From the NCBI GenBank assembly GCA_007131945.1, contig SLPP01000182.1:1-6831 (forward strand): a stretch of DNA of 6,831 nucleotides, given 5' to 3'. Origin of the DNA: Paracoccaceae bacterium. Lineage in GTDB: Bacteria; Pseudomonadota; Alphaproteobacteria; Rhodobacterales; Rhodobacteraceae. Below, in pieces: positions 1 through 5,321 of the stretch. The stretch's first letter is position 1, and the number at the start of each line of letters is the position of its first letter. Made by a program: the position numbers and the translations under genes. The notes under the pieces are model-generated. The model had not been told where the DNA came from. It worked only from the letters and a program-made list of their open reading frames with translations, and searched no databases.

Positions 1-1
1 A

Positions 2-27
2 GGGGGAAGGGGCGCCGGGGGGACGGG
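2..27 (+). other. Potential G-quadruplex motif just downstream of chaC
   Basis: Four runs of at least three G occur within 26 bases of the plus strand: 2-6, 9-12, 17-22 and 25-27. The loops between them are AA, CGCC and AC, so the tract fits the standard G3+N1-7 quadruplex pattern. It ends two bases before the chaC stop codon (29-31, read on the minus strand). Because chaC is transcribed leftwards, the G-rich strand is the template strand and the mRNA would be C-rich, so any effect would be on polymerase progress rather than through RNA structure. No hairpin-plus-U-run terminator is visible here, although only 28 bases of downstream sequence are available. The motif match is seen; a role is not shown. 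Confidence 0.45.
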
Positions 28-28
28 T

Positions 29-718
29 TCAGTCGCGACCGGGCCCGTAGCTTGCCAGGATCCGCTCGGCGACAAGCCGTTGCAGCCGCCAGAGCCCACG
101 GTCGCGCAGCCCCAGCGCCTCGAGATGCTGGACGGTCTGCACCAGGTATTCGGCCATCGAGCCCAGCGGTCCCGCGGCCCGGGCAAGCACATCGGCCACG
201 GCCTCCGGCGTGAGGCCCGGCAGATAGACGCCGGACTCCCGGTCGGCGACGAAGGTGAAGCCGCGCAGCCTGGCGCCATCGGTCCGCAAGGCGACGCGCC
301 GCACGGGGAAGGGCGTCGGGACGATCGGCACCTCGCGCTGCAGCAGCCGCCGCAGCTCCGCCGCGGCCGTATCTTCCGGCAGGCGGAAGGCGACGCCCCG
401 GCAACTGCCACCGCGATCGAGCGCCAGGAACAGTCCCGGTCGTGCCGGGCAGCCGCGGAGCCGCATGTCCCAGCCGAGGCAGAAGGCGCGGTGCCAGCCC
501 GCCAGTCGCGCGACCCGCGTCTCCGCGGCCTCGAACTCCGGTTTCCAGATCAGCGAGCCATAGCCGAAGACCCAGACCGGCCCGCCCTCCGCCTGGCGCA
601 GCACCGCCTCGATCATGGCGTCATGGTCGGCATCGGTCGCCGGACGCAACGGCGGCCACTCGGGCGCGGGCGGCACGCGCGCGGCGAGTTCGGGCGTCAG
701 CACGGGATGTCGGGGCAT
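29..718 (-). CDS. chaC: ChaC-type glutathione-specific gamma-glutamylcyclotransferase
   Basis: The enzyme is predicted to cleave glutathione in the cytoplasm to 5-oxoproline and Cys-Gly. From the ATG at 718 the protein has 229 residues. The family signature VFGYGSLIWK lies at residues 50-59; its YGSL loop binds the gamma-glutamyl group. A glutamate in QREV (residue 129) aligns by eye with the catalytic Glu of the FREKGGY segment of human CHAC2. GVAFRLP (about 108-114) and AAGPLGSMAEYL near the C-terminus are further ChaC-like segments. About 47 residues precede the catalytic domain and include LTPELAARV, which resembles the N-terminal extension of alphaproteobacterial ChaC proteins. The frame is open up to a GTG at 760, adding 14 residues. 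I prefer the ATG because homologues as I recall them begin shortly before the LTPEL segment; neither start has a convincing Shine-Dalgarno sequence. The gene follows the mttB homologue on the same strand after a gap of at least 200 bp with tandem repeats, so it is probably transcribed separately. Family assignment is firm; the start is uncertain. Confidence 0.93.
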   Translation of the reverse strand: MPRHPVLTPELAARVPPAPEWPPLRPATDADHDAMIEAVLRQAEGGPVWVFGYGSLIWKPEFEAAETRVARLAGWHRAFCLGWDMRLRGCPARPGLFLALDRGGSCRGVAFRLPEDTAAAELRRLLQREVPIVPTPFPVRRVALRTDGARLRGFTFVADRESGVYLPGLTPEAVADVLARAAGPLGSMAEYLVQTVQHLEALGLRDRGLWRLQRLVAERILASYGPGRD

Positions 719-849
719 CGGAGGCCGGGTCGCATGATGGCGTGCCGGCGAGGATAGCACAGGCTCGCCGAGCTGTCAGCGGATGAGCGGCTCCCGGACC
801 CTGACGAGCGGCAGCCAGGAGGGGCGCGCGCGAGATCCCGGCCGGTGCA

Positions 850-915
850 GGTGCTCTACGTTTGTCCTGCGCGAGTCCTACGTCTGTCCTACGCGAGTCC
901 TACGCTTCTCATACG
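850..915. repeat. Six tandem 11-bp repeat units (consensus NNNGTCCTACG)
   Basis: Six head-to-tail 11-bp units run without gaps at 850-860, 861-871, 872-882, 883-893, 894-904 and 905-915. The four inner units share GTCCTRCG in their last eight positions; the outer two are degenerate (CTCTACG and CTCATACG). The variable first three bases alternate, with CGA in units 3 and 5 and TTT or TCT in units 2 and 4. The array therefore also reads as a 22-bp duplication: 856-877 and 878-899 match at 20 of 22 positions. The array lies in the 203-bp noncoding gap between the 3' end of the mttB homologue (964) and the 5' end of chaC (718 or 760). A period of 11 bp places every unit on about the same face of the helix, as expected for cooperative protein binding, but no binding protein can be named. 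It is too short and lacks spacers for CRISPR. The remainder of the gap shows only a weak hairpin at 928-940. Confidence 0.85.
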
Positions 916-963
916 CCCTGTGACACGCCGCCCATGGCGGTTTGATCCAGTTCGCGCGCGCAT

Positions 964-2529
964 TCAAAAGTCCGTCGGCGCGCCGCCCTCACGCTTGCGG
1001 CGGGCGACGAAATCGGCCAGTTCCTCGCGGATCGCGGGATCCATCGGCGGCGGCTCGAAGCTCTCGACGATCTGCCGGTAGATCCGGTGCGCGCGCGCCG
1101 GGGTCTCCACCGCGCCGTCGGCTTCCCAGGCCTCGTAGTTGCGCCAGTCGCTGCAGATCGGACTGTAAAACGCTGATGTATAACGTTCCTGCGTATGCGC
1201 GCAGCCGAAGTAGTGGCCGCCCGGCCCGACCTCGGCGATGGCGTCGAGGGCGATGTCCCCGGGCCGCGTGCCGGTGAGCGCGGGCTCGAAATAGCGCTGG
1301 ATCATCTGCAGCATCTCGCAATCCATGACGAATTTCTCGGGACTGGCGATGAGCCCGCCCTCGAGCCAGCCGGCGGCGTGATAGACCATGTTCGTCCCCG
1401 ACTGCACCGCCGCCCAGAGCGAGTTGCACGTCTCCCACATCGCCTGGGCATCGGGTGCATTCGCGGTGCAGGTGCCCGAGGAGCGCAACGGCAACCCGTA
1501 GAACCGCGCCATCTGCCCGGTCATCTGCGTCGCGCGCATGTATTCCGGCGTGCCGAAGGCCGGCGCGCCCGTGCGCATGTCGACATTCGAGGTGAAGGTT
1601 CCCAGCGCCACCGGCGCGCCGGGAGCGACGTACTGCAGAAGCGCGATCGCGGCCAGTCCCTCGGCCACCGACAGCGTCACCGCGCCGGCCATCGTCACCG
1701 GTGCCATCGCGCCGGCGAGCGTGAAAGGGGTCACGATCACCGGCTGACCCCGCCGCGCCAGCCTGAGCGCGCCATCGATCATCGGGTAGTCGTGCTTGAG
1801 CGGCGAGGTGGAGTTGATGTTGGTGTAGATCCGGGGGGTGGCGTCGAATTCTTCCTGCGTCAGCCCGCCGGCGATGCGTACCATCTCCATCGCGTCCTCG
1901 ACCCGTTCGCGGCCGAGGCTGTAGGTATGGATGGCCTTGTCGGTCAGGATCAGCTTCTCGAAGACGCAATCGAGGTGGCGCACGGAGGGATGGATGTCGA
2001 CGGGTTCGACCGGGTAGCCTCCGGCCAGATGGATGCAGTTGAAGCTCTGCGTCAGCATGAGGAATTCACGGTAGGTCGAAAAATCGCCCGGCCGCTTGCC
2101 GCGCACCATGTCCCAGGCATTCGGCGGCGAGGAGACATTGCCGAAGACCATGTAGCGCCCGCCGATGGTCAGTGCGCGGTCGGGGTTGCGCGGGGTCAGC
2201 GTGAAGCGGTCCGGCGCGCGGGCGACCATCTCGGTGACGAAATCGGCATCCATTCGGACGTTCTGGTCGGTGACCCTGCAGCCGGCCTGACGGAAGAGCG
2301 CAAGCGCCTCGTCATTGAGAAACTCGATCCCGATCTCCGAGAGCACATGCAGCGCGCCGCGATGGATCGCCTGCACCCCTTCGGCGTCGAGCGGCGCGAC
2401 CGGCGGGTCGGGGTTTTCCGGCACCCGCCAGGGCATCTGGTCGGGCAGGGCGCCCCCACCGTTGCGCCGTGCATTGCCCGCACGTCCACCGGCGCGGCGG
2501 CGGGTCGGGGCGGTCTCGGTCTCGGCCAT
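964..2529 (-). CDS. Trimethylamine methyltransferase (MttB) superfamily protein, non-pyrrolysine type
   Basis: This 521-residue protein belongs to the MttB superfamily, whose members transfer a methyl group from a methylated amine to a cognate corrinoid protein. Characterised non-pyrrolysine members act on glycine betaine (MtgB), proline betaine (MtpB), carnitine (MtcB) or gamma-butyrobetaine (MtyB). Family segments are IDGALRLARRGQPVIVTPF (251-269), AGAVTLSVAEGLAA (281-294), SSGTCTANAPDAQA (350-363), HAAGWLEGGL (384-393) and PGGHYFGCAHTQERY (436-450). The frame has no internal TAG, so no pyrrolysine is needed and it should not be called mttB sensu stricto. Residues 10-26 form an Arg/Gly-rich, probably disordered tail. 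The ATG at 2529 has GAGGAG (2533-2538 on the minus strand) just upstream. It begins 89 bp after the regulator gene on the same strand, so cotranscription is possible. No corrinoid protein or MtgA-type partner is present in this window. The substrate is unknown. Family assignment is firm; substrate and cofactor use in an aerobe are inference. Confidence 0.93.
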   Translation of the reverse strand: MAETETAPTRRRAGGRAGNARRNGGGALPDQMPWRVPENPDPPVAPLDAEGVQAIHRGALHVLSEIGIEFLNDEALALFRQAGCRVTDQNVRMDADFVTEMVARAPDRFTLTPRNPDRALTIGGRYMVFGNVSSPPNAWDMVRGKRPGDFSTYREFLMLTQSFNCIHLAGGYPVEPVDIHPSVRHLDCVFEKLILTDKAIHTYSLGRERVEDAMEMVRIAGGLTQEEFDATPRIYTNINSTSPLKHDYPMIDGALRLARRGQPVIVTPFTLAGAMAPVTMAGAVTLSVAEGLAAIALLQYVAPGAPVALGTFTSNVDMRTGAPAFGTPEYMRATQMTGQMARFYGLPLRSSGTCTANAPDAQAMWETCNSLWAAVQSGTNMVYHAAGWLEGGLIASPEKFVMDCEMLQMIQRYFEPALTGTRPGDIALDAIAEVGPGGHYFGCAHTQERYTSAFYSPICSDWRNYEAWEADGAVETPARAHRIYRQIVESFEPPPMDPAIREELADFVARRKREGGAPTDF

Positions 2530-2618
2530 GCGCTCCTCGCGTGCATTCGGCTGCGCGCCAGCCTAAGCGGCACGGGACCGGCCGGGCAAGCGCAGTCTTG
2601 TCGTCAGACCTGTTGGCC

Positions 2619-3482
2619 TCACTGCGCAGCGTGGTCGGCCGTGTCGGCGTCGAGCTTGAGCGCGCGCACCCAGTCGGCGGCCTCGTGCGCATGCACGCTG
2701 GCGGCGCGGATATGTCCGTCGAAGCCGCGCGCGAGGTCGTGGACGAGCGCGCGCGAGCGGATGTGCAGATAGACCTCGCCGGCATAGACGGCGGCGCGGG
2801 AGTAGCCGAACAGCGTCATCGGCGGGGCGAAGCGCGAACGGCCGTCGAAGAGGTACATGCGGAAGGCCGGGTAAAGCTCGTCGAGCGTCGCCGCGATATG
2901 GTCGAGCTGTTCGGCCCGGTCGGTCGCGCCGAGCCCGCGCCAGACGCCGCGACCCTCGGCGAAGAGCTGCAGCGTCTGGTAGGGCATGCACATCTCGATG
3001 TCGGATTCGGGCATGCGCGAGAAATGCAGCCGGCGGGTCGTCTGCGCCTGCAGGCGCTGACGTTCCTGTTCCGAGCTCTGCGCCTGGAAGGCGATCACCG
3101 CTTGCGTGCGCATCAGGTCCGGCAGCTGCGCCGGGACATAGCGCACCTTCTGGCCCGCCGCCTCGTGGTGCCAGCGCTCCATCGCCGTGCGGCTCTCGGC
3201 GTCGAGCGCCGCCTCGGTCTCGACCGCGCTCACCGCCTGGGTGACCGAGGAGCGGTCCTCGGCCAGACCCAGCAGCCAGTCGGCCGAAACCTGGAAACGC
3301 TCGGCGATGGCGAGAACCGTTTCGGCCCGCGGCAGGCGGGTCGCGGCGCCGCTGGTCAGTTGCGAAAGCGCCGAGCGGTCGATGCCGATCGCCTGCGCCA
3401 GTGCGGTCTGCGTGAGCCCCGCACCCGCCTGCAGGGCCATGAGCCGTTCCCGAAAGCGCGCCGCCGCCTGCCGCTTGTCCAT
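2619..3482 (-). CDS. XRE-family helix-turn-helix transcriptional regulator
   Basis: This 287-residue protein is a probable DNA-binding regulator. Residues about 8-72 form an N-terminal XRE/Cro-type helix-turn-helix: LTQTALAQAIGIDRSALSQL at 23-42 carries the two DNA-contacting helices, and ADWLLGL (67-73) is the typical end of this domain. The remaining 200 or so residues are not a standard peptidase or cupin domain. VPAQLPDLMRTQAV (115-128) followed by R/Q-rich helices loosely recalls the ligand-responsive C-terminal region of XRE regulators with DUF5753-like domains; this comparison is tentative. The ATG at 3482 is preceded by GGAGG (3489-3493, minus strand) at a 6-nt spacing, which supports the start. 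It is transcribed divergently from the desaturase operon and lies upstream of the mttB homologue on the same strand. This position suggests it controls both arms and itself, perhaps in response to the amine substrate or a metabolite. The effector is unknown. Confidence 0.9.
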   Translation of the reverse strand: MDKRQAAARFRERLMALQAGAGLTQTALAQAIGIDRSALSQLTSGAATRLPRAETVLAIAERFQVSADWLLGLAEDRSSVTQAVSAVETEAALDAESRTAMERWHHEAAGQKVRYVPAQLPDLMRTQAVIAFQAQSSEQERQRLQAQTTRRLHFSRMPESDIEMCMPYQTLQLFAEGRGVWRGLGATDRAEQLDHIAATLDELYPAFRMYLFDGRSRFAPPMTLFGYSRAAVYAGEVYLHIRSRALVHDLARGFDGHIRAASVHAHEAADWVRALKLDADTADHAAQ

Positions 3483-3504
3483 ATCCTGCCTCCGATCCTG
3501 ATGT

Positions 3505-3518
3505 TTTCAGTAACGAAA
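3505..3518. promoter_or_regulatory. Imperfect palindrome TTTCAGTAACGAAA, possible secondary operator
   Basis: Arms TTTC and GAAA flank a six-base centre. The element covers the candidate -10 of the regulator promoter, so binding here could autoregulate. Only four base pairs per arm are perfect, so chance is a real possibility. Confidence 0.25.
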
Positions 3519-3536
3519 TGTGAGCGAAGGCGTCAA
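3508..3536 (-). promoter_or_regulatory. Candidate sigma-70 promoter for the XRE regulator
   Basis: On the minus strand TTGACG (3531-3536) is a good -35 match. After a 17-nt spacer comes TTACTG (3508-3513) as a weak -10. The regulator start codon follows about 25 nt downstream of the -10, with GGAGG in between. The -35 lies inside the inverted repeat at 3527-3543. Spacing and -35 are good; the -10 is poor. Confidence 0.4.
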
Positions 3537-3543
3537 TCGCCTT
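3527..3543. promoter_or_regulatory. 17-bp inverted repeat, candidate operator in the divergent promoter
   Basis: AAGGCG-TCAAT-CGCCTT is a perfect inverted repeat with 6-bp arms and a 5-bp centre. One further pair (C3525 with G3545) matches beyond a mismatch. It overlaps the candidate -35 of the regulator promoter and touches the candidate -35 of the desaturase promoter (3543-3548), so one bound dimer could affect both directions. It is the best operator candidate for the adjacent XRE protein. A transcript hairpin is an alternative reading, since the right arm is followed by T residues, but no gene ends here. Confidence 0.5.
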
Positions 3544-3570
3544 TGAAACTGCCGATCATTCGCGCATTGT
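3543..3570 (+). promoter_or_regulatory. Candidate promoter for the desaturase operon
   Basis: TTGAAA (3543-3548) resembles a -35 box. CATTGT (3565-3570), 16 nt further on, keeps the important A at position 2 and T at position 6 of a -10 box. The start codon of the operon is about 55 nt downstream. The match is moderate, and alphaproteobacterial promoters are often poorly conserved. Confidence 0.35.
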
Positions 3571-3576
3571 CGCCCG

Positions 3577-3589
3577 CGGCAAAATGCCG
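3577..3589. promoter_or_regulatory. 13-bp inverted repeat downstream of the desaturase promoter
   Basis: CGGCA-AAA-TGCCG has perfect 5-bp arms around AAA. It lies just after the candidate -10 of the operon and 35 bp before its start codon, where a repressor could block transcription. Its arms differ in sequence from those of the repeat at 3527-3543, so the two need not bind the same protein. Confidence 0.35.
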
Positions 3590-3624
3590 AGAATGCAGGC
3601 AATCGTGACAAAGGCGGAGGATGC

Positions 3625-4563
3625 ATGCGGATCGAATGGCCGACCGTGGGGTTGATCGTTCTGGCCTATGGGGGCTGGGTCGCGGCCGGATTCTGGCTCT
3701 GGCCGGTGGTGCCGTGGATCGCGCTGGGGGTCATGGCCGTGCTGGCCGCGCTGCATTCCTCGCTCACGCATGAATGCCTGCACGGGCATCCGACCCGCAA
3801 TCGCTGGCTCAACGAGGCACTGGTGACGCTGCCGCTGACGCTGATATATCCCTATCGCCGCTACAAGGCGACGCATCTTGCGCATCACCACGATGAACGC
3901 CTGACCGACCCGTTCGACGATCCCGAAAGCTACTACAAGGCGCGTTTCCGCCTGGCCGCGATGCCGCGCTGGTTCCGGGCCGTATTGCAGGTCAACAACA
4001 CGCTCATCGGCCGGATGGTGCTGGGGCCCGTACTGGGGGCGGCCGGGTTCCTCGCCTCCGAGGCGCGGGGGCTCTGGACCGGCGCACGCGGCCTGCGGCT
4101 GGCCTGGGTGCTGCATCTCCCCGGTCTCGCGTTGGTACTGGCCGCCGTCTGGGCCTTCGGCATTCCGTTCTGGCTCTATCTCGTGGCCGTGGTCTGGCCG
4201 GCGCTCGCGCTGATCTCGATCCGCACCTTCGCCGAGCATCGCTGGCACGAGACGCCCGAGGGCCGCACGATCATCGTCGAGCGCTCGCCGCTCGCGTGGC
4301 TCTTTCTCAACAACAACCTGCACATCGTCCATCACCAGCATCCGCAGGCGCCGTGGTACACGTTGCCGGCTCTCTATGCCGAGCAGAAGGAACACTGGCA
4401 GTCGCTCAACGGCGGCTATGTCTACCGCAACTACTGGCAGCTTTTCAGGGCCCATGCCCTGCGCGCGAAGGAACCCGTCGCGCATCCCGCGCTGCGCCTC
4501 TGGCCGGAACCGCCCGAAGCGCCGCGCCCGCCGATCGAGCCGCGGCGGCAGCGCGCGGCGTGA
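3625..4563 (+). CDS. Membrane-bound diiron fatty acid desaturase superfamily protein
   Basis: This 312-residue protein is an integral membrane diiron enzyme of the desaturase/hydroxylase superfamily. All three histidine boxes are present: H49-x3-H53 (HECLHGH, with H55), H84-x2-H87-H88 (HLAHHHDE), and H233-x2-H236-H237 (HIVHHQHP). An additional EHRWHE lies at 204-209. Hydrophobic stretches at about 7-45, 65-77, 122-145 and 158-198 would form the transmembrane bundle, with the His boxes on the cytoplasmic side as usual. The tail after about 285 is Pro/Arg-rich. The ATG at 3625 has GGAGG at 3616-3620, a short but acceptable spacing. It is the first gene of an operon and its stop overlaps the next start by four bases. 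The family includes acyl desaturases, alkane and carotenoid hydroxylases. Given neighbours acting on methylated amines, oxidation of an amine-containing substrate is possible, but that is inference and a lipid substrate cannot be excluded. Confidence 0.92.
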   Translation: MRIEWPTVGLIVLAYGGWVAAGFWLWPVVPWIALGVMAVLAALHSSLTHECLHGHPTRNRWLNEALVTLPLTLIYPYRRYKATHLAHHHDERLTDPFDDPESYYKARFRLAAMPRWFRAVLQVNNTLIGRMVLGPVLGAAGFLASEARGLWTGARGLRLAWVLHLPGLALVLAAVWAFGIPFWLYLVAVVWPALALISIRTFAEHRWHETPEGRTIIVERSPLAWLFLNNNLHIVHHQHPQAPWYTLPALYAEQKEHWQSLNGGYVYRNYWQLFRAHALRAKEPVAHPALRLWPEPPEAPRPPIEPRRQRAA

Positions 4564-5321
4564 CCGGGCCCGCCTGCCTGCCGATGTACGACTGGCCCGA
4601 GGAACGGGGCGCGGTCGATGCGTTCTGGGCGGCGATCCGCAGGCGGTCGGGGCTCGAACTACCCGAGAACCTGACCCGGCCCGCGGACGAGGCGGCGCTC
4701 TTCGCGCTCTGGCGCGATCCGTCGCTGGTTTTCGTGCAATGCTGCTGGGGGCCGATCTCGCTCGGGCTGGTGCCGGGGCTCCGCGTTCTGGCCCAGCCCG
4801 ACTATTCCGCCACGCCGGGCGGGCGGGGGCGGTTCTACCGCTCGGCCCTGGTCGCTCGGGAGGGGGATGCCGTGCCGGTGCCCGACGGGCCAGGGGCGGT
4901 GATCCCGAAGGCGGTTACCGGCGTCGGCATGCTGGCGGCGAATGCCAGGCACTCGATGTCGGGCTGGTTGGCCCTGTGTGAAGATGCCGACACGCTGCGG
5001 GAACGAACGCCGCCGACGCGGCGCACGGGCGGAGAAGTCGCCGAAACGGACAGGATCGAGATCATCGAGACCGGCGGCCACCGCGCCTCGATCCGCGCCG
5101 TGGCCGAAGGTCGCGCCGATCTAGCCGCCATCGATTGCCGGACCTGGGCACTGGCGCTGCGACACGAGCCTTGCGCCCGCGACCTTGTCGTGGTCGGCTG
5201 GACGGCGGAAAGGCCGGGCCTGCCCTATGTCTCCGGCGCGGCCACCGACGACAAGACGGCCGAAAGGTTGCGCGAGACACTGATCGGGATGGGCTGCCAT
5301 CCCCCGCAGGAGAGGGACTGA
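4560..5321 (+). CDS. PhnD-like (phosphate/phosphonate-binding type) substrate-binding-fold protein lacking a signal peptide
   Basis: The 253-residue product resembles the PhnD/SsuA/transferrin-like substrate-binding family. Supporting segments are LPMYDWPE near the N-terminus, the Cys/Trp-rich strand VFVQCCWGPISLG, the FYRSALVAR strand, the SMSG ligand-loop motif (132-135), and TGGHRASIRAVAEGRADLAAID (from 171, ending at D192). I chose the GTG at 4560, which overlaps the desaturase stop as GTGA; an in-frame ATG at 4584 would cut into the LPMYDWPE segment, which homologues seem to retain. No hydrophobic leader is present with either start, so the protein is probably cytoplasmic unless it is exported with a partner. 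No ABC permease or ATPase is nearby. It may be a cytoplasmic ligand sensor or a protein acting with the flanking enzymes rather than a transporter component. The next gene begins within its stop codon. The function is not known. Confidence 0.85.
   Translation: MTGPACLPMYDWPEERGAVDAFWAAIRRRSGLELPENLTRPADEAALFALWRDPSLVFVQCCWGPISLGLVPGLRVLAQPDYSATPGGRGRFYRSALVAREGDAVPVPDGPGAVIPKAVTGVGMLAANARHSMSGWLALCEDADTLRERTPPTRRTGGEVAETDRIEIIETGGHRASIRAVAEGRADLAAIDCRTWALALRHEPCARDLVVVGWTAERPGLPYVSGAATDDKTAERLRETLIGMGCHPPQERD
5308..5315 (+). promoter_or_regulatory. Shine-Dalgarno sequence for the FAD oxidoreductase
   Basis: AGGAGAGG lies five bases before the ATG at 5321, inside the end of the PhnD-like gene. 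It fixes the start of the downstream gene and fits translational coupling through the TGATG overlap. Confidence 0.7.

Noticed and set aside
850..915. CRISPR-like array
   Set aside because: Units are 11 bp, contiguous, with no unique spacers of 30 bp or more and no cas genes nearby.
928..940. Hairpin CCGCC-CAT-GGCGG as terminator of the MttB gene
   Set aside because: The stem is only 5 bp with a 3-base loop, and in the direction of MttB transcription it is not followed by a U run.
2593..2612. Bulged inverted repeat (CAGTCT / AGA-C-CTG) between regulator and MttB genes
   Set aside because: The arms need a bulge to pair, no T run follows, and it shares no sequence with the divergent-region repeats; too weak to call an operator or terminator.
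1195..2772. 525-residue open frame on the plus strand
   Set aside because: It lies entirely antisense to the MttB gene and the start of the regulator, and its translation is Arg/His/Gly-rich with no recognisable motif: a typical shadow in GC-rich DNA.
2469..3608. 379-residue plus-strand frame antisense to the regulator
   Set aside because: The minus-strand XRE protein has a clear HTH, start codon and Shine-Dalgarno; this frame is a mirror shadow.
3556..4485. 309-residue minus-strand frame antisense to the desaturase
   Set aside because: The plus strand encodes three canonical His boxes; the antisense product is low-complexity Arg/Gln/Pro-rich and has no family resemblance.
4296..4559. Upstream extension of the PhnD-like frame inside the desaturase gene
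   Set aside because: The frame is open but overlaps the desaturase C-terminus including its third His box; family similarity begins only at the GTG at 4560.
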